A stretch of 64,000 bases of DNA from contig NZ_JABBGF010000001.1 in assembly GCF_012927265.1 (NCBI RefSeq), positions 432,502 through 496,501 on the forward strand, read 5' to 3'. A program made the translations under genes and the position numbers. The stretch is from Chryseobacterium cheonjiense. GTDB lineage: Bacteria > Bacteroidota > Bacteroidia > Flavobacteriales > Weeksellaceae. Each line of letters starts with the position of its first letter. Position 1 is the stretch's first letter. Shown piece by piece: positions 53,003-61,141 of this stretch. Under the pieces are notes generated by a model. The model did no database searches. It had not been told where the DNA came from and worked only from the letters and a program-made list of their open reading frames with translations.

Positions 53003-54744
53003 TGCAGAGCAGACTTACCTACATATTGTTCCTATTAATATCCATAATCTCTTATGGACAGGTAAATCTTAGTGTTACTTCCGATAAAGCCTCTTATACT
53101 GCAAAGGATGTTATCAACCTCACCATTGTCCTGGAAATTGAAGGCAGTGAATACAACAGCCAGCAGACGAAGCTGAGACTCCCTGATTTCTCGAAATTCA
53201 ATCTTATCGGTACAGGTTCCATAACCAATGGTTTTATGGACCCGGAAACCAATACAGTCATTTCCCAGTCCGTGACCCGTCTTGCCTTGGAGCCAAAGCA
53301 AAAAGGAAAAGTAAAAATCGGTTCGTTCCTGATTACCATTAATAATAAAATTTACAAAACCGAGCCTTTCGATATTCTTATAAAAGATGTCGATAAAAAA
53401 GCAGCCGTGGCAGCTAATATCTCTAAGGATGTCTACCTGAATATGGAGGTGGAGGACCGTGAGGTTTATCAGGATGAGCCTACCATTGCTGTTCTGAAAG
53501 TGTATTCCAGGAATATGGACAATCTGAGGAGGGTGAAAAATATACATCTTCCTGAAAATAATAATGTAGATGTATACCCGGTAAGTTTTGCGAAATCTGA
53601 AATAGACCCTTCCGATTACGGAAATATGTCCTCTCAGGTTCTTGCGGTCTTTATGATTTTTCCTAATGAGTCCGGATATGTGGAAGTACCGGGAGCTTCA
53701 GCTTCAGTAAGTTCCTATGCAGGTAAAAATAAAATTGTTTCAAACAAAGTTAAAATCAATGTTAAAAAGCTTCCTGAAGGTTCGCCCGAGTATTTTAAAA
53801 ATGCGGTGGGAAATTTTAAAGTAAGCATTTCCAATATTTCCAAAGAAAAAGCTGAGGTTAAAAAGCCGATTAAAATTCTTGTAAAAGTAAGCGGTGAAGG
53901 TAATCTGAAAAATATGGAATTGCCTAAACTTGCCGAATCTCCGGATTATGAAGTCTTCGCTCCTAAAATAACTTCTAAGGTATCAACGGAAATAACAGGA
54001 ATGAAAGGTGAAATTCTTGCCAATTATCTTGTCATCCCCAAAAAAGCCGGAGAGCTTTCTATTAAGACTGAAAATTTTGCTTTTTTTGATCCTGCTAAAA
54101 AAGAATATGTAGACCTTGGCCAGGAAGTACTCAAAGTCAATACGTTTTCTCATGATCAGATTCTGGAATCGCGTACTGCCGTTGAAAAAGTAAATGAGTA
54201 TACGAATACTTTCCTGGAAACCGTTAATACACCTGTTTTAAAAACCACGTCTTTTAAGGTTAAAGAAAAGAACAGGCTGCACTGGAATACTCTTTTCGTA
54301 AATATTGCTATCTTAATTGCCTTATTTATAGCGTATCTTCTGTTCAAAAACTGGCAGAAAAGACGTCGCTTACCTAAAGAGGATGAGCCTGTAAAACCGC
54401 TGGGTTCTGTAGCTGAAACAGAAAAAGAAATCAGAGAGCGGCTGAAGACGGATGTCAATGATTATTTCAGCTATTTGGAAAATCTCAAAGATAAAGAAGA
54501 TTATCAAAAGTTCTTTCAAACCTATGAAGAACTTGATTCTGAAGTAAGAAACCAGTATTTCCAGAGTTCGGCAGAAGATTTCGCTTTATTTCTTGAAAAT
54601 TATAAAGGGGCTGCTATTGCCGAAGAATACAGAAATCTCGCACAGAAAATCCAGATCGAGAAGTATGCTCCCGTAAAATCTTCGGAAGGGATAGATATGC
54701 TTTTAAAGTCTATCGTGAATTTGTACTCACAAATTAGCAAATAG
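53002..54744 (+). CDS. batD: BatD, oxygen-tolerance family membrane protein
   Basis: The protein has 580 aa from the ATG embedded in the batC stop (TGATG). A signal peptide ends SYGQ, and several Ig-like periplasmic beta domains follow (about 20-420; LSVTSDKASYTAKDVINLTIVLEIEGSEYNS, VDVYPVSFAKSEIDPSDYGN). One membrane segment lies near 430-450 (TLFVNIAILIALFIAYLLFKNW), with a cytoplasmic helical tail. This is the BatD arrangement and it is the last bat gene here; no BatE homologue follows. Confidence 0.9.
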   Translation: MQSRLTYILFLLISIISYGQVNLSVTSDKASYTAKDVINLTIVLEIEGSEYNSQQTKLRLPDFSKFNLIGTGSITNGFMDPETNTVISQSVTRLALEPKQKGKVKIGSFLITINNKIYKTEPFDILIKDVDKKAAVAANISKDVYLNMEVEDREVYQDEPTIAVLKVYSRNMDNLRRVKNIHLPENNNVDVYPVSFAKSEIDPSDYGNMSSQVLAVFMIFPNESGYVEVPGASASVSSYAGKNKIVSNKVKINVKKLPEGSPEYFKNAVGNFKVSISNISKEKAEVKKPIKILVKVSGEGNLKNMELPKLAESPDYEVFAPKITSKVSTEITGMKGEILANYLVIPKKAGELSIKTENFAFFDPAKKEYVDLGQEVLKVNTFSHDQILESRTAVEKVNEYTNTFLETVNTPVLKTTSFKVKEKNRLHWNTLFVNIAILIALFIAYLLFKNWQKRRRLPKEDEPVKPLGSVAETEKEIRERLKTDVNDYFSYLENLKDKEDYQKFFQTYEELDSEVRNQYFQSSAEDFALFLENYKGAAIAEEYRNLAQKIQIEKYAPVKSSEGIDMLLKSIVNLYSQISK

Positions 54745-54758
54745 TTAATTTATTTTCA

Positions 54759-54766
54759 TATTTTTG
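54759..54766 (+). promoter_or_regulatory. Promoter -7 box TATTTTTG of marC
   Basis: Exact TAnnTTTG, 23 bases before the ATG; separates marC from the bat operon. Confidence 0.5.
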
Positions 54767-54788
54767 CGAAATTAATAATTCTAAAGGC

Positions 54789-55391
54789 ATGGAGATTTTC
54801 AATGATTTTTCTATTAAAGAAATCGTTACCTGTTTTATGGTTCTTTTTGCTGTGATCGATATCATAGGATCTATTCCCATTATCGTAAGTCTTCAGCAGA
54901 GATTCGGTAAAATTGAAGCCGAGAGGGCAACAATTACCGCAGGTCTGATTATGCTTGTTTTCCTTTTTGTAGGAAATAAAATCCTGAAATTTATTGGGGT
55001 AGATGTCAATTCATTTGCTATTGCCGGTGCTTTTGTGATTTTTATCATTGCCTTGGAAATGATCCTGGGAATTGAAATCAACAAAACTTCCGAAGCGAGA
55101 TCTGCATCCATTGTTCCTATTGCTTTTCCTTTGGTAGCAGGAGCGGGAACATTGACCACCACATTATCTCTTAAAGCTGAATTTCACGATATTAATATCA
55201 TTTTTGGGATTATTCTCAATACAATTTTCGTATATTTGGTGCTGAAATCTGCTAACTGGCTTGAGCGGAAAATAGGTGATGCCACACTGGCAATCCTGCA
55301 GAAAGTTTTCGGAATCATTTTGCTGGCAATTTCAATTAAATTATTCACCGCAAATTTTGCCGAATTGGTAAAGACATATATTAATTTTTAA
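54789..55391 (+). CDS. MarC-family (UPF0056) inner-membrane protein
   Basis: The protein has 200 aa with six hydrophobic segments. Family blocks are FMVLFAVIDIIGSIPIIVSL, AGAFVIFIIALEMILGIE and SIVPIAFPLVAGAGTLTTTLSL. The molecular role of MarC proteins is not established and the early link to multidrug resistance was withdrawn. It is followed after five bases by a small membrane protein, probably in the same transcript. Confidence 0.88.
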   Translation: MEIFNDFSIKEIVTCFMVLFAVIDIIGSIPIIVSLQQRFGKIEAERATITAGLIMLVFLFVGNKILKFIGVDVNSFAIAGAFVIFIIALEMILGIEINKTSEARSASIVPIAFPLVAGAGTLTTTLSLKAEFHDINIIFGIILNTIFVYLVLKSANWLERKIGDATLAILQKVFGIILLAISIKLFTANFAELVKTYINF

Positions 55392-55396
55392 GAATC

Positions 55397-55591
55397 ATGC
55401 AGAAGTTTTATAAAGTATTTTTAGTAGTATTTGTAGTGTTCATCGCCATTAATCTGTATGCGTTGGACTGGCAGACAGACTTATTGTCAGAAGATAACCT
55501 GAAGTTTGTATTTTCAGCAGCTTCAGCTTTCATTGGTATTATTTTACTTTTCGTAATGAATACATGGAGTAAAATAGGCGTTAAAAAATAA
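55397..55591 (+). CDS. Small two-helix membrane protein behind marC
   Basis: The protein has 64 aa: membrane segments at about 5-24 (YKVFLVVFVVFIAINLYALD) and 38-56 (FVFSAASAFIGIILLFVMN), with a short acidic periplasmic loop between them and a basic end. The sequence WQTDLLSEDNLKFVFS...ALIG-like occurs in small flavobacterial proteins of unknown function. Close spacing suggests co-expression with marC. Confidence 0.65.
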   Translation: MQKFYKVFLVVFVVFIAINLYALDWQTDLLSEDNLKFVFSAASAFIGIILLFVMNTWSKIGVKK

Positions 55592-55610
55592 GAATTATAT
55601 TAAACTATAT

Positions 55611-55643
55611 TAACCTCTTTCTTTATTGAGAGAGGTTTTTTTG
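55611..55643 (+). terminator. Intrinsic terminator after the marC unit
   Basis: AACCTCT / AGAGGTT stem with a T-run of seven. Confidence 0.85.
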
Positions 55644-55674
55644 TGGAATTTGACGGTGCTGATTACAAATAAAT

Positions 55675-56649
55675 CTAGTCAGTGATAACCTCGAGATTTT
55701 TCAGAATCGCTTCTGATTTCAGTTCTGTTTCCTGCCATTCTTTTTCAGGGCTGCTTTGGGCAGTAATGCCACCACCTACAAAAACATGTACGCTATCCTG
55801 ATAAAGCTTGCAGCAACGAAGGTTAACAAAATAAAGAATACTTTCTTCAGTTTCAACTTTGATATAGCCCGCATATAGCTCACGGGGAAATTTTTCAAGC
55901 TCCCTGATTTTTTCTTTACAAAAGTTTTTCGGAATACCGCATACTGCCGGAGTCGGGTGAAGCTGCTGAATGATGCTGTCAAGATTTTCAGGATTAATTC
56001 TGGCTTTAAAATCTGTCCTCAGATGCTTAATGTTTCCGGAAATATGATCGTAAGTTTCAGATTCTTCAGGATATTCTGAATAATTTTTCAAAATATTTCG
56101 GATATATTCCGTTACAGGTTTTTGTTCTTCAATTTCCTTTTCCGACCAGCTTTCCGAAACCGGAAGCGTGCCGGCAAGACTCATGGTTTCAAACTCGTAT
56201 GTGTTTTTATTGAACTTGCCCAACACTTCGGAAAATGCACCCATCCATGAAGTTTCTCCATTGATAAAAATATACCGGAATGCATTCTGATAGGAATTAC
56301 AGAGATTAGTGAAGCTTTTTTTAAGATCGATCTTTCCGAAATCCGTAATTATTTTTCTTCTGGAATAGACCAGTTTGGGAAGTTGATTTTTGTTGATTAC
56401 ATCAATTACATCTTCAAGATTCTTAAGGTATTCGTCCTTGGTTTCAGCGATATAATGATTACTGTCGTTTGGCAATGAAGTATTAATAAGTTCGCTGAAA
56501 TCTGTTTCTTCGGTCTTAATTGTAATAATTTTCCCATGATGTTCAACGGTTTCCATGCCTTCGAAAGGATGAAAAATAATATGGTTTTCATTGGGGTTAC
56601 GATCTGTAGAATACAGATTTTCGTCGAAAGGAAGTTTGAAATAGATCAT
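55675..56649 (-). CDS. menF: Isochorismate synthase (chorismate-binding family)
   Basis: The protein has 324 aa, shorter than E. coli MenF because the N-terminal part is reduced. The chorismate-binding core has the conserved KLVYSRRKI, FRYIFINGETSWMGAFSEVL, FETMSLAGTLP, HLRTDF, LHPTPAVCGIP and FVNLRCCKLYQDSVHVFVGGGITAQSSPEKEWQET blocks. HPTPAVCG is characteristic of isochorismate synthases. The expected product feeds menaquinone synthesis. It is the last gene of a four-gene operon headed by a lipoprotein and an ECF sigma factor, 20 bases behind the barrel gene. Confidence 0.87.
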   Translation of the reverse strand: MIYFKLPFDENLYSTDRNPNENHIIFHPFEGMETVEHHGKIITIKTEETDFSELINTSLPNDSNHYIAETKDEYLKNLEDVIDVINKNQLPKLVYSRRKIITDFGKIDLKKSFTNLCNSYQNAFRYIFINGETSWMGAFSEVLGKFNKNTYEFETMSLAGTLPVSESWSEKEIEEQKPVTEYIRNILKNYSEYPEESETYDHISGNIKHLRTDFKARINPENLDSIIQQLHPTPAVCGIPKNFCKEKIRELEKFPRELYAGYIKVETEESILYFVNLRCCKLYQDSVHVFVGGGITAQSSPEKEWQETELKSEAILKNLEVITD

Positions 56650-56669
56650 CTTATGGTACTTTTCGAAGA

Positions 56670-57563
56670 TCAGCGTCCGGAGATAACATACGAAATTCCG
56701 AAGTTTACTTTTCTTTCTGCAAAGGTATTATTAGTCTTAAAAATGTCAAAATCAAAAGTGCTGTTTTTTAAGGAAACATTTTTCATCCTATATTGCTGAT
56801 ATTCTAATGATAAAAGCAACTTTCTGAAAAGTCTGTATTGAATTCCAAAGGAAAATCCTAGGTTTGTCTGATTACTTTTAAAATCATCCAATTTGTCCAA
56901 AACATTATTTTCAGGAACTAGAAACTGCATTTTGTAGGTGTTCCGGTTAACTAGAACTCCGGCAAAGGGACGGATATTTTTCCATTCGTAAACAAGCTTC
57001 ATTTGAAATGCATACTCAAAATGTTTGTTATTAAACCTTTGAAACAGCAAAGGCTGATGATCTTGTGCAAAATAAAATCCGTTGAGGATTGTGTCGTCTT
57101 TACTGGCATCAATATCGAACGTCGAATTCCAGCGATAAATACCGGCAGATAGCATCATAAATACTTGTGGAGAAAAAATATTTCTTGAAACCCAGATATT
57201 CACATTTTCTCCAAACTGTACTCTTTCAGTGGAAACAGCTCTTGTCCAGCCACTGTTTTTTATTCCGAATCCTGCCTCAATTCCGTACTCGAAGATACCG
57301 GATCTTTGTTTCCTGATTCTGTTTTTTGTGCGCTGTTTTTCCAATTCTTCATTATAAATATTGCGGACAAACTTTTCTTCTACTTTAGGCTTTAATAACA
57401 GTAATTTATTGGGTTTAATACGGATCGGCTTAAGAAGATATACCGTATCATAAACGACAACGTTTTCGTAAACATAGACGGTATCTACTTTCTTCCGCTT
57501 TTGCGCATGAAAAATGCTCATCAACAGTATAAGAAAAAGAAAAAAAATCTTTTTGAAAATCAT
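56670..57563 (-). CDS. Outer-membrane beta-barrel protein of the sigma-factor operon
   Basis: The protein has 297 aa with signal peptide MIFKKIFFLFLILLMSIFHAQ. A short periplasmic N-terminal segment with repeated strand motifs (KKVDTVYVYENVVVYDTVYLLKPIRI) and a basic stretch (EKQRTKNRIRKQRSG) precede an eight-strand-like barrel (FEYGIEAGFGIKNSGW, VFMMLSAGIYRWNSTF, NLGFSFGIQYRLFRKLLLSLEYQQYRM, VNFGISYVISG). It lies nine bases behind the sigma-factor gene. Its function is unknown; signalling to or from the tethered sigma factor is a hypothesis. Confidence 0.75.
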   Translation of the reverse strand: MIFKKIFFLFLILLMSIFHAQKRKKVDTVYVYENVVVYDTVYLLKPIRIKPNKLLLLKPKVEEKFVRNIYNEELEKQRTKNRIRKQRSGIFEYGIEAGFGIKNSGWTRAVSTERVQFGENVNIWVSRNIFSPQVFMMLSAGIYRWNSTFDIDASKDDTILNGFYFAQDHQPLLFQRFNNKHFEYAFQMKLVYEWKNIRPFAGVLVNRNTYKMQFLVPENNVLDKLDDFKSNQTNLGFSFGIQYRLFRKLLLSLEYQQYRMKNVSLKNSTFDFDIFKTNNTFAERKVNFGISYVISGR

Positions 57564-57572
57564 GGTTTCCGT

Positions 57573-58688
57573 TTATTTTTCAATAAATATTGTGTCTCTT
57601 CTGATCACTTTTTTCACTACAATCACCTTTTGGCGGCTGTCATCCGAAGAATCCCTGACGATTAATTTCTTATTGTTTTTTGAGGTTTTCATGACTTTCT
57701 GCTCATCAGGCTGTTGTTTTTCTGAAAGAAGATTTACTTCCTGGATTACTGTATTAGTATTGGCTGCATTTTGAACTGTGGGTTTTGCAGGGACTGGACC
57801 TACTGATGTCACATTTTCATAATGTAAAGTATTTTCATTTGTGTTTTTATTCACATCAGTTGGTCCGGATGAAGAACCTGTAAAATTTTTAAGGGACAGA
57901 TCTTTTTTACGATTTATTAAGAATAAAGAAGCTATGATGATGAGAAGAAAAGTAATTCCAATCACTATTTTATTTTTTGAAGCTCTGTTTGAAGAAGAGA
58001 TCATTATGCTGCCGGGTTTTGTATCCGAAGGGATCTGCAGTTTTTTGGAAGGGGATATTTTAAAATTGGCAAATTTACTCTGGAAAGTCTGCGCCCACAA
58101 CAAACCGCCAAGTCCGAAAATAACAAGAACCTGAGCAATTTTATTTTTCGGGGTATTCTGATTAACAAAATTGTTCAGTAGATGATTCTGAACCGATCTT
58201 TTTGCTCTGAGCAGATGCGATTTTGAAGTATTGACCGTAATTCCCAATAAACCGGAAATTTCAGCATGAGAATGATTTTCAATGAAATATAAATTGAAAA
58301 CAGATTTATGGTGAGGCGGAAGGCTATCGATCGATGACAACAGCTGTTCGTTGGTGAAATCGTAGATGAAGACGTTTTTATCTTCCAAAATAGGGTAGTC
58401 CATTTCTGTGGAGGTATCTGGAATTTCTGAGGGTTCTGTAGAGATAAAGGTATCTTTGCTGTGTTTACGGATGTGCTGAAGCGCATTATTGACAACAATT
58501 TTTTTGAGCCAGGCAAATAATGCCTTTTCGTCATTCAGCTGATCGTTCTTCTGGATGGCCGTAATGAAACTGTCGTGTACAATATCTTCTGCAGTATAAA
58601 TATCCTGTATATATCTGCGGCAAATCCCCAAAAGTTTTGGGGATAGGCCTGAATAAATTTTGTTCCAGTCCGGCTTTATTTTAGACAT
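57573..58688 (-). CDS. ECF sigma factor fused to C-terminal membrane segments
   Basis: The protein has 371 aa. Sigma region 2 is at about 10-80 (PKLLGICRRYIQDIYTAEDIVHDSFITAIQ...LFAWLKKIVVNNALQHIRKH). Region 4 is at about 112-170 (LLSSIDSLPPHHKSVFNLYFIENHSHAEISGLLGITVNTSKSHLLRAKRSV). Unlike ordinary ECF factors of under 200 aa, it continues through a hydrophobic stretch at 184-200 (IAQVLVIFGLGGLLWA) and a stronger membrane segment at 241-258 (IVIGITFLLIIIASLFLI). A Ser/Asn-rich tail of about 110 residues ends RRDTIFIEK. No separate anti-sigma gene is adjacent. It is five bases from the upstream lipoprotein gene and nine from the barrel gene. Confidence 0.85.
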   Translation of the reverse strand: MSKIKPDWNKIYSGLSPKLLGICRRYIQDIYTAEDIVHDSFITAIQKNDQLNDEKALFAWLKKIVVNNALQHIRKHSKDTFISTEPSEIPDTSTEMDYPILEDKNVFIYDFTNEQLLSSIDSLPPHHKSVFNLYFIENHSHAEISGLLGITVNTSKSHLLRAKRSVQNHLLNNFVNQNTPKNKIAQVLVIFGLGGLLWAQTFQSKFANFKISPSKKLQIPSDTKPGSIMISSSNRASKNKIVIGITFLLIIIASLFLINRKKDLSLKNFTGSSSGPTDVNKNTNENTLHYENVTSVGPVPAKPTVQNAANTNTVIQEVNLLSEKQQPDEQKVMKTSKNNKKLIVRDSSDDSRQKVIVVKKVIRRDTIFIEK

Positions 58689-58693
58689 AGTTT

Positions 58694-59755
58694 TTAGTTT
58701 TCTACAACATATATTGAATTGAATGTTGAGGTGTAATTTACAGTTCCGTTTGGTGTACCGTTGATACTCTGTGTTTCCACACCATTGATAAATACTTTGC
58801 CAAGATACGCATTATTTGTCGCGCTGTACTTTATCATATACAGATTGCTGTCTAGTACAAATAGATCCTGAATAAGTGGTAAAGATGAAAACGAAGGAGA
58901 CACAATGCTGCTGTTCTTGAAATAATTGTAACCTGCGTTGGAATAGATTGTATAAAGATCGGCTGCATTCGCGTCAGCGGCAATTTTTCCGTAGAATGGT
59001 ACAGGTAAACCATAATTGCCAATAAGCGTTTCCGTATTTGCCGTAATATTTTTGGAATAATATTTATTGTTATTCTCAAAAAGAAGTTGCAATCCGTTAT
59101 TGTTTTTAGCAAAATTAAATACATACTCGGGCTGTCCGAGAGAATTAAATGTTGTGTTTTTAAAATATCCTCTGTCGACATTCTGATTGTTGTCAACAAC
59201 ACGCGCTGATACGTAAATGTCTGAATCATTGATGAAAAGTCCTTCTGCAGAAGGGATATACGGACTTTGGTGAAGCAGTGTTTTTACTCCGTTTTTCCAA
59301 TAACACAGTTCATACCGTTGATTGGGATTGGCAGAAGATAAATTTTCAACATAACCGGCAAAATAGAGATCTCCGTTTTTTACGCCAAATGCAGTGATGT
59401 CATTTTGTGCACCGGATGGAATCCCAAGGTATTGCTTGATCTCATTTTTGGTACCGTTCTTCCAGAAATAATGAATCGATTTAAAAGAAGTCGGTGTAAC
59501 ACCCAAGCTTCCCATAACGTATACATTATTGTTTTCCTCCTTAATTTCAATAGCTGCTAGATTCTCACCACCGGTAAGATCCGTTTTAATGGTGTTTTTC
59601 CAATAGCAGGCTTTGTTGTTTTCTCTTCCCGCAATGTAAACATCGTAGGATTGCGGTAAATTATTAGCTGTTTCGTCATTAATGCCGGTAGTATTAGTAC
59701 AAGAATTAAAAACCCATAAAACAGATACAAAAAAAGATAAAAGTAGTTTTTTCAT
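58694..59755 (-). CDS. Lipoprotein with YWKN-type beta-propeller-like repeats
   Basis: The protein has 353 aa. The lipobox NSC places the lipidated Cys at residue 19. At least four similar units of roughly 45-65 residues follow: DVYIAGRENNKACYWKNTIKTDL, NVYVMG...IHYFWKNGTKNEI, DLYFAGYVEN...LCYWKNGVKTLL and DIYVSARVV...RGYFKNTTFNSL, with weaker ones behind. The pattern (D/N)-(V/L/I)-Y-h-x-G ... (C/H)-Y-W-K-N-G suggests a propeller or solenoid. It heads the sigma-barrel-menF operon. No TAnnTTTG box precedes it, so another sigma factor, perhaps the operon's own, may transcribe it. Confidence 0.75.
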   Translation of the reverse strand: MKKLLLSFFVSVLWVFNSCTNTTGINDETANNLPQSYDVYIAGRENNKACYWKNTIKTDLTGGENLAAIEIKEENNNVYVMGSLGVTPTSFKSIHYFWKNGTKNEIKQYLGIPSGAQNDITAFGVKNGDLYFAGYVENLSSANPNQRYELCYWKNGVKTLLHQSPYIPSAEGLFINDSDIYVSARVVDNNQNVDRGYFKNTTFNSLGQPEYVFNFAKNNNGLQLLFENNNKYYSKNITANTETLIGNYGLPVPFYGKIAADANAADLYTIYSNAGYNYFKNSSIVSPSFSSLPLIQDLFVLDSNLYMIKYSATNNAYLGKVFINGVETQSINGTPNGTVNYTSTFNSIYVVEN

Positions 59756-59823
59756 AGAGAATTGTTTTTAAGTTTGTACCTATAAGATGCAGTATTGTAA
59801 AAAGGTTGCAGCTAAAAATAAAA

Positions 59824-59850
59824 AAAGCTCAAATTTTTTTGAGCTTCTTT
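59824..59850 (-). terminator. Intrinsic terminator after the PaaI-type thioesterase gene
   Basis: GAAGCTCAAA / TTTGAGCTT hairpin followed by a T-run on the minus strand. Confidence 0.8.
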
Positions 59851-59853
59851 ATA

Positions 59854-60288
59854 TTATTTGTTGATAATCGTATTGGTCATGGTGGTATGGCTGATGAGCT
59901 GGCCTTTTTCATCCCGTATCTCAATTTCGGAAACATGCATGGATTTTCCTTTCCGGATAAATCTTGCTACACCAGTTACCATTCCGTCTTTTTTGCTTCG
60001 TAAATGGTTGGTATTGATATTGGTGCCCACTCCGAAATATTTTTCGCCGTCGATAAAGATATTAGAAAGGCTTGAACCCATTGTTTCTGCCAAGACACAG
60101 CTTGCACCGCCGTGCATAATCCCGAAAGGCTGGTGAATTCTCGGCAAAACAGGCATCGTTGCCGTCAATGTTTCATTTTCAACGTCAATATCGGTAAATT
60201 TAATATCTAAAGTTTTAGCAAAGGTTTCTCCGCCCCAATCATTGATAAATTGCAATAAATCTTCCTTGTTTTTATCTTTAATGTACAT
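59854..60288 (-). CDS. PaaI-family hotdog thioesterase
   Basis: The protein has 144 aa. The hotdog-fold signature QPFGIMHGGASCVLAETMGS (HGGA nucleophile-positioning loop) is followed by NTNHLRSKKDGMVTGVARFIRKGKSMHVSEIEIRDEKGQLISHTTMTN. The subfamily includes phenylacetate PaaI and the DHNA-CoA thioesterases MenI/YdiI. With menF and menC in the window a menaquinone role is tempting, but sequence alone does not decide. It ends at a terminator. Its 72-base upstream gap has no exact promoter box. Confidence 0.83.
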   Translation of the reverse strand: MYIKDKNKEDLLQFINDWGGETFAKTLDIKFTDIDVENETLTATMPVLPRIHQPFGIMHGGASCVLAETMGSSLSNIFIDGEKYFGVGTNINTNHLRSKKDGMVTGVARFIRKGKSMHVSEIEIRDEKGQLISHTTMTNTIINK

Positions 60289-60360
60289 GCTGATTATAGA
60301 TGATAATTGATGTGAATAGTAAGTTATTAATGATGATTAATAATTTTGTTATCTCTAACG

Positions 60361-60957
60361 TTAATCTTTACTTTCGGAATCATTTCCCATGATATTAGGA
60401 TTCCAGTTTGCCGGAACCTTAGGGACAATATCGTTTTTAATATAATATTCCTGAATTTCGGTCATAATTTCTGCAAAAGTTGCGGAAGCTATTCTTTCAT
60501 AAGGAATGGTATAGCCCAGATAAATAATTTTGCGTTTAAAATCTCCTGCCGCGAGAACGATTGGTACCTTAGCCGCCAATGCCATATGGTAAAATCCTTT
60601 CCTCCATTTTGGGACCCAGCTTCTTGTTCCTTCAGGCGTAATAACGAGACTGAAATCATCCTTTGCGAATTGTTTTGCCACAAAATTCACCAGATCGTTC
60701 TTCTGGCTTCTGTCGATCCCGATCCCGCCAAGACCTTTTACAAGCCCTCCGTACCAGGACTTGGTATGAGCATCTTTAATGATTATTTTCAATGGCTTTT
60801 TAAGCGACCAGTAAGCAAGGTTTCCCAAAATGTACTCCATATTGTGAGTATGCGGGGCTACCACAAGAATACATCGGTTAAGGCTGTTCTCATCGCCCTG
60901 TAGAACGACTTTCCAGCCCATTAATTTTAATAGTATTTTGCCCAAAAGCTTTCTCAT
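60361..60957 (-). CDS. PlsC-like lysophospholipid acyltransferase with HTHNME active-site variant
   Basis: The protein has 198 aa. The catalytic block reads APHTHNMEY: His36-x4-Glu41, where relatives usually have His-x4-Asp (PHTSNWD). The second block VITPEGTRSW has Glu109. KIIIKDAHTKSWYGGLVKGLGGIGIDRSQKNDLV and KGFYHMALAAKVPIVLAAGDFKRKIIYLG are the usual acceptor and structural blocks. No long membrane segment is present. It probably acylates a lysophospholipid or related glycerolipid. A promoter lies behind the small-peptide unit upstream. Confidence 0.83.
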   Translation of the reverse strand: MRKLLGKILLKLMGWKVVLQGDENSLNRCILVVAPHTHNMEYILGNLAYWSLKKPLKIIIKDAHTKSWYGGLVKGLGGIGIDRSQKNDLVNFVAKQFAKDDFSLVITPEGTRSWVPKWRKGFYHMALAAKVPIVLAAGDFKRKIIYLGYTIPYERIASATFAEIMTEIQEYYIKNDIVPKVPANWNPNIMGNDSESKD

Positions 60958-60978
60958 ATCATCTGAATTAAAAACAAA

Positions 60979-61005
60979 AAAGTATAACCAAAATGGTTAT
61001 ACTTT
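60979..61005 (-). terminator. Intrinsic terminator of the small-peptide unit
   Basis: Perfect eleven-pair stem AAAGTATAACC / GGTTATACTTT with a five-base loop and a T-rich tail (TTTGTTTTT) on the minus strand. On the plus strand the following bases are not T-rich. Confidence 0.75.
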
Positions 61006-61006
61006 A

Positions 61007-61041
61007 CAAATATATTGAAATATTATCGCTCTTAAAACAAA
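61007..61041 (-). promoter_or_regulatory. Candidate promoter TTTG-N23-TATATTTG for the acyltransferase
   Basis: Both elements lie on the minus strand, with the spacer at its upper limit. It overlaps the 3' end of the 20-codon ORF, and its start point would fall in the terminator hairpin. Confidence 0.4.
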
Positions 61042-61094
61042 CCGCTGATTAAATCTACGATTTTCATTACAATTTCTAGTGCCAGTTGTATCAT
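61032..61094 (-). CDS. Candidate 20-residue amphipathic membrane-active peptide
   Basis: ATG to TAA encodes MIQLALEIVMKIVDLISGLF. Polar residues fall at 3, 7, 11, 14 and 17, giving one polar stripe on an otherwise fully hydrophobic helix of net charge near -1. Length and character recall phenol-soluble modulins and type I toxin peptides (TisB, Ibs), without sequence identity that I can claim. The ORF sits in its own unit: an exact -7 box about 50 bases upstream and a strong terminator 27 bases downstream, in a 316-base gap between two minus-strand genes. It could instead be a non-coding small RNA. Confidence 0.45.
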   Translation of the reverse strand: MIQLALEIVMKIVDLISGLF

Positions 61095-61141
61095 GATTAG
61101 TTAATATTTTTTGAGTGTTTTTGGTTATAATTTTATTTACA

